From: Sphingomonas sp.
Lineage (GTDB): Bacteria > Pseudomonadota > Alphaproteobacteria > Sphingomonadales > Sphingomonadaceae
Reading direction: 5' to 3'
Assembly (NCBI GenBank): GCA_030824725.1
Contig: JAPJRE010000203.1
Location: 1-7,269, forward strand
Length of the DNA: 7,269 nucleotides
The translations under genes and the position numbers were made by a program. Shown here piece after piece: positions 1 to 6,702 of this stretch (its first letter is position 1; each line of letters starts with the position of its first letter). Under the pieces are notes generated by a model. It was not told the origin of the DNA, ran no database searches, and worked only from the letters and a program-made list of their open reading frames with translations.

Positions 1-136
1 GTACCAGGCCATGCGCGTCGGTTTCGATCAGCAGGCAGTGGCAGATCAGCCGCCCGAGCGGCGCAATCGAGCGGCCGTCGAACAGCGCGCCGCCCAGCGG
101 ACAATCGGTGCCGCAATTGAGATGGTGGATTCGCAT
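1..136 (-). CDS. MBL-fold metallo-hydrolase, N-terminal fragment (cut by window edge)
   Basis: Only the first 45 codons are present; the gene runs off the left edge. The product begins MRIHHLNCGTDCPLGG and continues to LICHCLLIETDAHGLV. This is the familiar opening of a group of metallo-beta-lactamase-fold hydrolases: a strand with HHLNCGT, a CPLGG turn, then a strand with CHCLLIET before the usual VDTG. The metal-binding HxHxDH motif would lie outside the window, so catalytic competence cannot be judged. Two ATG codons are adjacent (139-137 and 136-134). AGGAG lies 1 nt before the first and 4 nt before the second, and the second gives the usual family N-terminus, so I chose it. The gene is divergent from the MFS transporter gene. 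The substrate is unknown; lactonase-like, phosphodiesterase-like and other activities occur in this superfamily. Confidence 0.8.
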   Translation of the reverse strand, partial: MRIHHLNCGTDCPLGGALFDGRSIAPLGRLICHCLLIETDAHGLV

Positions 137-139
137 CAT

Positions 140-294
140 GCTCCTCGGCACGGGCGGGAAAGCTTGCCTACCCAACCGTCGAACGCCGACATCGGACCGC
201 CACCTGCGAGCTTTAATCCATATTTCTCGGTAACTTATGTTGCACATTGCTTCGCGCTACCGGCACCGGGCGACGTGCCGCACGTTGCCGAGTG
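140..294. promoter_or_regulatory. Divergent intergenic region between the hydrolase and MFS genes
   Basis: This 155-bp gap must carry the 5' signals of two divergent genes. An AT-rich patch at about 211-240 (around TTTAATCCATATTTCTC and TAACTTATG) stands out against GC-rich surroundings and is the likeliest promoter location. I could not pair convincing -35 and -10 boxes on either strand, and found no GGAAC element and no clear inverted repeat. Promoter placement is inference. Confidence 0.35.
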
Positions 295-1788
295 ATGATT
301 AGCCTGCAGCCGCAACCGGAAGTGTCGTCGGAGGAGCGCGAGCGCGGGCTGCGGCTGCTCGTCACCGAGGCGATCTTCTCCGGCGGCACCGCGGCGCTGA
401 CTACGGGGGTGATCCTCACTGCCTTTGCGCTGCATCTCGGCGCGTCGAACGCGATGGTCGGTGTCCTGGCCAGCGCGCCGTTTCTCGCGCAGCTGCTCCA
501 GCTGCCGGCGATCGGCCTGGTCGAGCGGATGCGGGCGCGCAAGCGGATCGCGGTGTTCACCAGCCTGCTCGGCCGGCTGATGCTGGCGATCATGGCGGTG
601 CTCGCCTTCTTCAGCGGGACGCTGCCGCTGCTCTCCTTCCTTGCCGCCCAGCTGATATTGTGCGGGCTGGGGGCGATCGGATCCTGCGCGTGGAACGCCT
701 GGATGCGCGATCTCGCGCCCGAGGAGCGGCTCGGCACCGTCTTCGCCAAGCGGACGGTGTGGCTGACCGCGATCAGCCTGTTGCTGGGCCTCGCCGCCGC
801 GCTGGCGCTCGACTGGACGCCGCCGGGATCGTTCGGGCGGGATCTGGTCTTTGCCGGCATGTTCGCGGCGGGCTGCATCACCGGGCTGATCAGCGCGCGC
901 GTCGTCGCCGGCATGCCCGAGCCGTTGATGCCGCCCGCGCCGGGGCCGGCCGACCTCGTCGAGCTGCTGCGCCGTCCTTTACGCGACGGCAATTTCCGGC
1001 GGCTGCTGGTGTTCGTCGCCAGCTGGCAGTTCGCGATCAACTTCGCGACGCCCTTCTTCACCGTCTTCATCGTCCGCCAGCTCCACTTCAACATCAGCTT
1101 CGTGATGGTGCTGAGCGTGGCGAGCCAGATCGCCAACATCCTCGCGCTGCGCCTCTGGGGCACGCTGAGCGACCGCTTTGCCAACAAGTCGGTGCTGGCG
1201 GTGTGTGCGCCCGCCTATATCCTCGCGATCGTGGCGATGGCGGGTGCCTCGCAGTTCGCCGACCGCGACCTGGTGAAGCTGTGGCTGCTCGGCCTGCACC
1301 TGCTGATGGGCGCCACGATCGCCGGGGTGACGCTGGCCAATACGAATATCGCGCTCAAGCTCTCGCCTAAGGGCGCCGCCACCGCCTATGTCGCGACCAA
1401 CGCGATGGTAACCGCCGCCGCGGCGGGCCTGGCGCCGATCCTGGGCGGGCTGCTCGCCGACTTCTTCGCCGCCCGCCAGTTCGAGCTGCTAGTGCGCTGG
1501 AGCAGCCCCACCGGCGTCTTCGCGCTGCCCTTCGTGCTGACGCGGTGGGACTTCTACTTCCTGATTGCCGGGCTGATCGGCATCTATGCGATCCACCGTC
1601 TTTCGCTGGTGGAGGAGCATGGCGAGATCGAGCGGCGCGAGATGGTGGGGCAGCTGCTCAACGAAACCCGCCGCACGATCCGCAACATCTCGAGCGTCGC
1701 AGGCCTGCGCTCGACCACCGATCTGCCCGCCGCGCTGCTTCGCGATGCCCGCGCGCGGATGCGGCAGCGGCGCACGGATCGGTCGTAG
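295..1788 (+). CDS. Major facilitator superfamily (MFS) transporter
   Basis: A predicted inner-membrane secondary transporter of 497 residues with about 12 hydrophobic segments in two halves. The first helix begins near residue 20 (LLVTEAIFSGGTAALTTG). A short cytoplasmic loop with ERMRARKR (about 77-84) sits after the second helix, as in MFS proteins. The second half carries LWGTLSDRFANKSVL (about 288-302), a good match to the MFS signature GxLsDRxGrr. WNAWMRDLAPEERLGTVFAKR (about 133-153) resembles a conserved loop seen in some uncharacterised MFS subgroups. The C-terminal tail of about 60 residues is hydrophilic and Arg-rich (cytoplasmic). The substrate cannot be told. The start is uncertain: ATG at 295 gives a clean N-terminus, GTG at 292 and TTG at 247 are in frame, and none has a strong Shine-Dalgarno sequence. 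The stop is 3 bp from the convergent SDR stop. Confidence 0.88.
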   Translation: MISLQPQPEVSSEERERGLRLLVTEAIFSGGTAALTTGVILTAFALHLGASNAMVGVLASAPFLAQLLQLPAIGLVERMRARKRIAVFTSLLGRLMLAIMAVLAFFSGTLPLLSFLAAQLILCGLGAIGSCAWNAWMRDLAPEERLGTVFAKRTVWLTAISLLLGLAAALALDWTPPGSFGRDLVFAGMFAAGCITGLISARVVAGMPEPLMPPAPGPADLVELLRRPLRDGNFRRLLVFVASWQFAINFATPFFTVFIVRQLHFNISFVMVLSVASQIANILALRLWGTLSDRFANKSVLAVCAPAYILAIVAMAGASQFADRDLVKLWLLGLHLLMGATIAGVTLANTNIALKLSPKGAATAYVATNAMVTAAAAGLAPILGGLLADFFAARQFELLVRWSSPTGVFALPFVLTRWDFYFLIAGLIGIYAIHRLSLVEEHGEIERREMVGQLLNETRRTIRNISSVAGLRSTTDLPAALLRDARARMRQRRTDRS

Positions 1789-1791
1789 CGC

Positions 1792-2532
1792 TCAGCTGGT
1801 CTTCTGGACCAGCGGCTCGATCCGCAGGTTGACCACGTCGCTCGCAGCACTGCGGGTGAGCACGAAGCGGATCGCCTCGGCGATTTCCCCGGCATGCAGC
1901 ATCTCGGCCTTCGCGACCGCCTCGACCTTGTCCTCTTCGCTGCATTCCTGCATGTCGGTGTCGACCGAACCTGGCTGGATCACGCTGACCTTGATGTTCT
2001 TCTTCGCGACTTCCTTGCGCAGCGTCTCGGCGAAGGCCTGGATGCCGGCCTTGGTCGCCGCATAGACGCTCTCGCCCTTGGCCTTGATCTCGGTGCTGAT
2101 CGAGCCGACGAACAACAGGTGCCCGCCGCCCTGCCGCTCCATGCGCGCGATCGCCGCCTTGGCGCAGGCGAGCGTGCCGGTCAGGTTGGTGTCGATCACA
2201 TAGCGCCAGTCCGCATCGGCCATTTCGTGGATCGGCTGCGCGCCGAGCGCCGCGCAGGTCACCAGCATGTCGACGCCGCCCAGTTCCGCATCGGCGGCCG
2301 CGAAGACGCTGTCGACACCCTCCTGGGTCGCCGCGTCGGCGACGATGCCGGTTGCGCGCCCTTGGGTCAGCGCGAGCGCATCGTCCAGCGGTTCGCGATG
2401 CCGCCCGAAGGTGAGCAACCGGGCACCTTCGGAGGAAAGCAGGGCGAGCGTCGCCCGGCCGATGCCGGTGGTCCCGCCGGTGAGGACGATGCGTTTGCCG
2501 GTGAGTGCTGTTGTTTCAAGCGCCATGATCAT
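1792..2532 (-). CDS. Short-chain dehydrogenase/reductase (SDR) family oxidoreductase
   Basis: A cytosolic 246-residue NAD(P)-dependent oxidoreductase of the classical SDR type and usual length. Visible motifs are the Rossmann dinucleotide loop TGGTTGIG (residues 18-25), D66 in the VADAA segment, N116 (TNLTG), catalytic S144 (VGSIS), Y157 and K161 (YAATK), and the QPG turn (186-188) followed by SVDTDM. An Arg-His pair after the second strand (FGRHRE, about 42-47) suggests NADP(H) preference; this is inference. The usual NNAG motif is replaced by TCAA (92-95), which is atypical. The substrate is unknown. The start at 2532 overlaps the upstream stop as ATGA, which argues for translational coupling. 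A second in-frame ATG at 2526 (MALETT) with GGGA 7 nt upstream is a fair alternative. The gene converges on the MFS gene. Confidence 0.93.
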   Translation of the reverse strand: MIMALETTALTGKRIVLTGGTTGIGRATLALLSSEGARLLTFGRHREPLDDALALTQGRATGIVADAATQEGVDSVFAAADAELGGVDMLVTCAALGAQPIHEMADADWRYVIDTNLTGTLACAKAAIARMERQGGGHLLFVGSISTEIKAKGESVYAATKAGIQAFAETLRKEVAKKNIKVSVIQPGSVDTDMQECSEEDKVEAVAKAEMLHAGEIAEAIRFVLTRSAASDVVNLRIEPLVQKTS

Positions 2533-4745
2533 TCCCAGATGAGGATCAGCCGGCCGTTCGCCGGCACGACATAGTCGGTGCGATCGTCGGACGTACCGCT
2601 CGGGCGGATCGCGGCGCCGCCGGCGGTGGTGAGGCTGCTCTTGGGCAGCGTGCGGCGCTTCAGCCGGACCAGCCGCACGTTGGCGGTGGCGGTCTCCCCG
2701 GCGTCAAGCTGGAGCGTGAGCGCCTTGTCGCCGGTCCGCTCCAAAGCGCGGACCAGGGAATCGCAGAACAGCAGGAACGGCGCCCCGTCGATGCGATGGA
2801 ACGCGCGCGACGCGAAGATGAAGGCGGCACCGGCGCCATAGACTTCCTGCCCTACCTGACCCGCCTGCTGTCCGTCCGGGTACAGATCCTCCAGCGGGAA
2901 GGAGAGCGTGCGATCGATATGGCCGTTCGCCTCGCGCTGTTTCTCGGCGATGGCGTCGTCGGGCAGCGCGTCGGGATAATAATACCAGGCGCGCGAGAGC
3001 ACGTATTTGCAATATTCGCCGATCAGCATTCGTGCTTCGGGTTCGAGCTCGGGCCCGCCATCGTCGAGATAATGGGCGAACGCCACGAAGCTGTCGAAGC
3101 ACTCGTACATCGCCATGTAGGGCGCGTCCTGCAGGCATGTGACGGCCAGAAAGGTCTCGTACGATGCCGCATGGCCGATCTGGCTGTTCCAGATCACCGC
3201 ATTGTGCAGGAAGCTGGCGAGATAGACATAGCTCTGCTGCAGATAGACGTCGCGATTGGTGATGCGCCACAGTCGCATGCACGCCGCCGCCCCCCAGGCG
3301 GTGAGGTTGGCCTGATAGTTGATGTCGAACCGCAGCCCCATCGCCGCGTCGATCGCCGCGCGCGCCTCGTCCAGATACTGCGTCTCGTCGGTCAGTTCAT
3401 ACGCCTGCAGCATCACCCAGGCATAGATGCCGCCGACGTCGGTCTGGCCGCGACCATCGGCCGGAGCTTCGGCGGTGATCACGCTGAAATCGGTGACATC
3501 GTACTGGATCGGCCAGCGATAGTCGAAATGCCGGGCGGCGCGGATGCCATAGTCGAGCGATGCGACGAACAGCTCGCGCGCCTCCGCATCGCCATCGAGG
3601 GCAAGGAACCCGAGGTTCACCAGCGGGTGGTAGAGATACCAGCTGTCGACGGCGTCGGCGTCCTTGTCCTTGCCGACATTGGGCAGATAGCGCCGCAGCG
3701 TCTTGAGGTCCGGATCGTAGAATTTGCGGAGGCCGCCCTTGAGCTCCGCCTCCAGCGGATGCGGCTCGCCGCGCCAATTGCCCCAGTCGTGCAGGGCGGC
3801 AATCACCGACATCTGCACCATGATGTCCGGATATTCGGCGGCGGTGTACGGGTGGACGTAGCGATGACCATAATGGCGGACGGTCGCTTCGGGCGCCTCT
3901 TCCAGGTCACGCAGCGACCGTTCGGCGCGCGCCACCCAATCGCGATATGCGACTGGCGGGGGCTCGAGCATCCTGTAGGCCGTGCCCAGCATCTGGAGGA
4001 ACTGCCTCGCCGATTCCCGCTCGTGCGGCGGCGCTTCGTGGCGGAGCACCAGGATCATGTCCGACAGCGTGACCGTCTCGCCGGCGGCCAGCGCCACCTC
4101 GGCCGGGTCTGCGTCCTCGGACGGGACCGGCAGCTTGTAGCCGAGTTCGGGCCAGGCACCGCCCACCACCTCGCGTGGCTTGGTGCCGGTCGTACGGAAA
4201 TAGTCGTTGGAGGCGGTCAGGTTCTGGACGTAGAGGACGTTGCCGAAGGCCGGTTCGTCGATGCGGAAATAGAGCAGCCCGGTGTTGATCCCCCGCTGCG
4301 ACGCCTCCACGGTGCCTTCCGCGCGCAGGGGATCGTCGCGGCCACCCAGCGGATAGAGATCGCGGGGCACGAACGGCAGCACCGTCGCCACGGCCGGGGT
4401 AAAGCGGGTGACGATCCGGATCTGCTCCAGCGCGTCCTGCTCGGCGACGAACGCAATGACATGTTCGCCCAGCCGGCTCGTCACGCGCAGCCGCGCCGCC
4501 TCTTCCGGCGCCTTGCGGGCGGCAACGCAGTCGAAGGGGGCGGGGATGAATGCTGCACGGACGGCAAGGCCGCCCGCGCCCTCGCGACGGATAATGGCGA
4601 AGACGGAATCGCTGGTAGCCAGAATCTCCACCTGCAGCCCGCCGATCTCGAACGCTGCGATGGGCGCTTCCGTCGCGCGCAGGGCGTCCCGCAGCGTGAG
4701 CAGATAGGGACTGCCGGGGGTATGGAGGATCGCCGCATCCGGCAT
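2529..4745 (-). CDS. Uncharacterised 738-residue protein, possible alpha/alpha-toroid (six-hairpin glycosidase-like) fold
   Basis: I do not recognise this family. No signal peptide or membrane helix is visible, so the product is probably cytoplasmic. Residues 1-245 look beta-rich, with alternating hydrophobics and a conserved-looking patch at about 153-200 (NTGLLYFRIDEPAFGNVLY, then NDYFRTTGTKP). Residues 255-670 are mostly helical and rich in Trp, Tyr and His: HYGHRYVHPY (291-300), DSWYLYHPLVNLGFLALDG (367-385), FDYRWPIQYDV (407-417), DVGGIYAWVMLQAYEL (436-451) and EVYGAGAAFIFASRAFH (634-650). This resembles the repeated helical hairpins of six-hairpin glycosidases and related lyases or epimerases. 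The tail, 675-738, is beta-like and ends LILIWE. That domain order occurs in several carbohydrate-active enzymes, but I cannot point to catalytic residues. The start has AGGAGA at a good distance. The gene is first in an operon with the SDR; a carbohydrate-related role is inference only. Confidence 0.85.
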   Translation of the reverse strand: MPDAAILHTPGSPYLLTLRDALRATEAPIAAFEIGGLQVEILATSDSVFAIIRREGAGGLAVRAAFIPAPFDCVAARKAPEEAARLRVTSRLGEHVIAFVAEQDALEQIRIVTRFTPAVATVLPFVPRDLYPLGGRDDPLRAEGTVEASQRGINTGLLYFRIDEPAFGNVLYVQNLTASNDYFRTTGTKPREVVGGAWPELGYKLPVPSEDADPAEVALAAGETVTLSDMILVLRHEAPPHERESARQFLQMLGTAYRMLEPPPVAYRDWVARAERSLRDLEEAPEATVRHYGHRYVHPYTAAEYPDIMVQMSVIAALHDWGNWRGEPHPLEAELKGGLRKFYDPDLKTLRRYLPNVGKDKDADAVDSWYLYHPLVNLGFLALDGDAEARELFVASLDYGIRAARHFDYRWPIQYDVTDFSVITAEAPADGRGQTDVGGIYAWVMLQAYELTDETQYLDEARAAIDAAMGLRFDINYQANLTAWGAAACMRLWRITNRDVYLQQSYVYLASFLHNAVIWNSQIGHAASYETFLAVTCLQDAPYMAMYECFDSFVAFAHYLDDGGPELEPEARMLIGEYCKYVLSRAWYYYPDALPDDAIAEKQREANGHIDRTLSFPLEDLYPDGQQAGQVGQEVYGAGAAFIFASRAFHRIDGAPFLLFCDSLVRALERTGDKALTLQLDAGETATANVRLVRLKRRTLPKSSLTTAGGAAIRPSGTSDDRTDYVVPANGRLILIWE

Positions 4746-4750
4746 GTGAC

Positions 4751-4756
4751 TCTCCT
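4751..4756 (-). promoter_or_regulatory. Ribosome binding site of the 738-residue protein gene
   Basis: The - strand reads AGGAGA, with 6 nt between AGGAG and the ATG at 4745-4743. It is a strong Shine-Dalgarno match at normal spacing and fixes the start codon. Confidence 0.85.
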
Positions 4757-4779
4757 GTGCAATTGCAGATCAAAGGGCA

Positions 4780-4804
4780 AAGGATCGGGGAGGACGCGGG
4801 TTCC
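4780..4804 (-). promoter_or_regulatory. Possible EcfG-type (general stress sigma) promoter of the 738-residue protein / SDR operon
   Basis: On the - strand GGAAC (4804-4800) is followed after 16 nt by CCTT (4783-4780). The alphaproteobacterial EcfG consensus is GGAAC-N16/17-cGTT, so the -35 box is perfect and the -10 box has one mismatch at the well-conserved G. It sits about 35 nt upstream of the start codon, a fitting place. The mismatch makes it a weak candidate; no better sigma-70-like promoter is visible here. Confidence 0.3.
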
Positions 4805-4810
4805 GGGAAA

Positions 4811-4832
4811 CAGGCCTTTGCCTGATCCAGGC
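4811..4832. terminator. Overlapping small inverted repeats downstream of the L,D-transpeptidase gene
   Basis: Three arms, CAGGC (4811-4815), GCCTG (4820-4824) and CAGGC (4828-4832), can form two mutually exclusive 5-bp hairpins. On the - strand the distal hairpin (CAGGC-AAAG-GCCTG) is followed by TTT, so it could weakly terminate transcripts coming from the transpeptidase gene (stop at 4910). On the + strand TTTTT occurs at 4840-4844. The stems are short and the T runs poor, so this is a tentative call. Confidence 0.25.
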
Positions 4833-4909
4833 TAGGCTGTTTTTGCCGGCGTTGCCTGCGGCGGGGAGGCGGCGGCACGTTCAGCCCCGCTCGATGTCAC
4901 GCGAAGTGC

Positions 4910-6124
4910 TTAGCCCGCCGACAGGGCGGGGAGGTTGACGATGTATACCGGCACCGGGCGCGGCAGGTCGAAGCGCTGCTCGGCGGTGCCGTTTCCGGCG
5001 GGCGGGTGGCCGTCGAACAGCCAGTGGGCGAGGCGCTCCGCATCCTCCAGGCGCACGCAGCCGGAGCTGGCACGGCGGTCCGCATGCGCGAATGCCGCCT
5101 TCATCGGCGTGTCGTGCAGATAGATGCCGAGCCGATTAGGCAGCATGAACTTGATCTGGCCCATCATGTTGTCGGGGCCCGGCAGCTGGCGCATCCGGAT
5201 CGTGCGGGCTCCGGCCGCAACCGCCTGCCAGTCGACGGAGGCGGGATCGATGGGGCGGGTATCTGCGCCCGCGGCGGAGAGAAGCTCGATCCGCTCGCGG
5301 GTGAGCAGGTCGGCATCGCCCGCCACGATCTTGCGGGCGCGTTCGCGAGCGAGGTCGGGCGGCAGGTTCCAATAGGGGGTGCGCACAGCATAGCGGATCA
5401 GCCCCGCCATCGGCGGCGTGGCCATGCCCGGCTTGCCGACGATCACGCGCATATGGTCCGCGATCCGGCCGCCGGCATCGAACATCCACAGCTCGGCCGA
5501 GGCGATGTTGACGACGATATGCCGGCGGCCGTCGCCGGGAAGCGCCCGCGCCGCATCCAGGCTCGCGCGGAGTCCGGGCGTCGAGGCGGCACCGGACGCT
5601 GCGACTGCCTGGTCGAGCCGGGTGTAGAAGGGGTGTCGGGCCTGCAGCCCTGCCAGATAGCGTTCCGGCGACGGCGCCTGTCTGGCTGCGTGCAGCACGG
5701 CTGCCGGCGAGGTGGGCGGTGCCAGTTCGGCATCGACATAGTAGAGGCGGTGCCCAGGGCTGGGCTGCGCCGTATCGGCCACGAAGGCGGCCAGCGCTTG
5801 CGACAGCGCCACATCGAACAAGCCCGCTTGCGCGGGACTTGCCGCGGCGAGCGCCTGCAGCCGGGGCAGGTCGTAGTGCGCGGAGTTGGGGATCGCTCGA
5901 TCGCGCTCCGCCAGCAGGCCGATCAGGGTACGCGACGCGGGGGTCGGCTGGCCGCCGCTGGTCCAGAGCGGCCGATATCCGGCTTCGGCATAGGCAGGAG
6001 CAAGGGCCGGGTGCAGGCGCAGCGCCTCGGCCATGCCCGCCGGGATGCCGGCATGGGCGGTTGCATGCGGGGCATGGAGCCCGGTGCTCCCCCAAAGCTC
6101 CGCGGCAGCAACCGCGCAGAGCAA
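4910..6124 (-). CDS. Exported L,D-transpeptidase (YkuD catalytic domain, YcbB/LdtD-like)
   Basis: The product forms or edits 3-3 cross-links, or protein attachments, in peptidoglycan in the periplasm. The 404 residues start with a hydrophobic segment (LCAVAAAELWG) and an Ala/His-rich stretch (LHAPHATAHAG), consistent with a signal peptide. Residues about 33-75 (LHPALAPAYAEAGYRPLWT) match the opening of the YcbB scaffold domain. The YkuD domain spans about 202-400: HIVVNIASAELWMFD, PYWNLPPDLA, IYLHDTP with H337, then RRASSGCVRLEDAERLA with the nucleophile C356. The motif reads SSGC rather than the commoner SHGC. A capping insertion lies at about 254-310. I see no peptidoglycan-binding repeat. 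TTG at 6124 is the first usual start in frame. The frame stays open upstream and would add an Arg-rich n-region (ARRRRLAGS), so the true start is uncertain. The gene lies behind the Gly/Ser-rich gene, with a hairpin between them. Confidence 0.9.
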   Translation of the reverse strand: MLCAVAAAELWGSTGLHAPHATAHAGIPAGMAEALRLHPALAPAYAEAGYRPLWTSGGQPTPASRTLIGLLAERDRAIPNSAHYDLPRLQALAAASPAQAGLFDVALSQALAAFVADTAQPSPGHRLYYVDAELAPPTSPAAVLHAARQAPSPERYLAGLQARHPFYTRLDQAVAASGAASTPGLRASLDAARALPGDGRRHIVVNIASAELWMFDAGGRIADHMRVIVGKPGMATPPMAGLIRYAVRTPYWNLPPDLARERARKIVAGDADLLTRERIELLSAAGADTRPIDPASVDWQAVAAGARTIRMRQLPGPDNMMGQIKFMLPNRLGIYLHDTPMKAAFAHADRRASSGCVRLEDAERLAHWLFDGHPPAGNGTAEQRFDLPRPVPVYIVNLPALSAG

Positions 6125-6160
6125 AAGGGATCCGGCCAGGCGGCGTCGCCTGGCCGGATC
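6122..6160 (-). terminator. Perfect 14-bp stem-loop with T run, likely intrinsic terminator of the Gly/Ser-rich gene
   Basis: GATCCGGCCAGGCG (6129-6142) and CGCCTGGCCGGATC (6147-6160) are exact reverse complements around a 4-nt loop. On the - strand the stem is followed by CC then TTTT (6126-6123), as in an intrinsic terminator. It lies 57 nt after the stop of the Gly/Ser-rich gene. It also overlaps the Arg-rich coding stretch just before the apparent TTG start of the L,D-transpeptidase, so it could instead be an attenuator or a translation-limiting structure for that gene. The T run is short. Confidence 0.65.
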
Positions 6161-6216
6161 GTCTCCGCTACCGTCCCGGGGGCGAGGGGCGGGGGGAGAA
6201 GCGTGGAAGTCTGTCG

Positions 6217-6495
6217 TCAGCCGCGTTCCCCGGCGGCCGCGCCGCCGCCTGCAGCGCCGCTCGCGCCACTGCCGGTGGTGCCATAGCCGGCCCCGCCGCT
6301 GTTGGCGCCGCCGCTGCCGGACGTTCCGCTTCCCGTCGTGCCATAGGCGCCGCTGCCCGTGCCGCCGGACCCGGTCGCGCCCGTCTGGCTGGTGCTGCCG
6401 GAGCTGCCGCCGCTACTCGATCCCGTCTGGGCCACCGCAAGGCCGCCCGCGGCAAGTGCGGCCACCGCACCTGCTGTTGCAAGTCGTTTCAACAT
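6217..6495 (-). CDS. Small secreted Gly/Ser-rich repeat protein
   Basis: The 92-residue product begins MLKRLATAGAVAALAAGGLAVAQT, a typical Sec signal peptide: a Lys/Arg n-region, an Ala/Leu core, and an AVA-Q cleavage site near residue 22. The mature part, about 70 residues, is almost only Gly, Ser, Thr and Ala, and probably disordered. It holds two copies of a 20-residue unit, starting YGTTGSGTSG (51-60) and YGTTGSGASG (71-80). No catalytic or binding motif is visible. ATG at 6495 was chosen because GGAG lies 8 nt upstream and it leaves a clean signal peptide; an in-frame TTG at 6525 would add ten residues with no support. Similar low-complexity exported proteins are common in sphingomonads but their function is not known to me. 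The gene is divergent from the small basic protein gene; an envelope role is inference. Confidence 0.8.
   Translation of the reverse strand: MLKRLATAGAVAALAAGGLAVAQTGSSSGGSSGSTSQTGATGSGGTGSGAYGTTGSGTSGSGGANSGGAGYGTTGSGASGAAGGGAAAGERG
6256..6345 (-). repeat. Two imperfect 60-bp tandem units inside the Gly/Ser-rich gene
   Basis: Codons 51-60 (6345-6316) and 71-80 (6285-6256) encode the near-identical decamers YGTTGSGTSG and YGTTGSGASG at a 20-codon period. The residues between them are also Gly/Ser-rich. This looks like an internal duplication of low-complexity coding sequence. Confidence 0.7.
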
Positions 6496-6529
6496 ACGCC
6501 ACTCTCCATCCGTTGATTGGCGCAAATAG

Positions 6530-6555
6530 AACTGAAGTGGAAGCAGCTGTGTTCC
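6530..6555 (-). promoter_or_regulatory. Possible EcfG-type promoter of the Gly/Ser-rich gene
   Basis: On the - strand GGAAC (6555-6551) is followed after 18 nt by GTT (6532-6530), that is GGAAC-N17-aGTT against the consensus GGAAC-N16/17-cGTT. Only the less conserved first base of the -10 box differs. The expected transcript start would leave a leader of roughly 25-30 nt before the ATG at 6495, which fits. Weaker than the + strand site. Confidence 0.4.
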
Positions 6556-6702
6556 TGAAATAACTGCCTGAAATATGTCACTAAACTTTGTTGATCGGCA
6601 GGTTGAGGCGCCGATTGCGGCAAGCCTGCTGCGCTTGTCGCCAGCTGGCTTGCCGGCTGAAGTTCGAAGCGCCTTGGTTGATCTAAGTCACTGAAATGGT
6701 GA

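Noticed and set aside
1795..1813. A 7-bp perfect hairpin (GCTGGTC/GACCAGC) at the convergent MFS/SDR ends, as a bidirectional terminator
   Set aside because: The stem is short, lies inside the SDR coding end, and has no T run on either side.
2796..4835. A 679-codon open frame on the + strand, antisense to the 738-residue protein gene
   Set aside because: It is a mirror frame caused by high GC content. Its translation is rich in Arg, His and Gly with no domain logic, and the - strand frame has a good ribosome binding site, an operon partner and sensible protein composition.
6207..6229. GGAAC on the - strand near the end of the Gly/Ser-rich gene as a promoter for the L,D-transpeptidase
   Set aside because: No GTT is found at 16-18 nt; the sequence there reads TTCC.
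5006..6286. A 426-codon open frame on the + strand over the L,D-transpeptidase
   Set aside because: The opposite strand encodes a clear YkuD domain with its catalytic His and Cys. The + strand translation is low-complexity Arg/Gly-rich and lacks a ribosome binding site.
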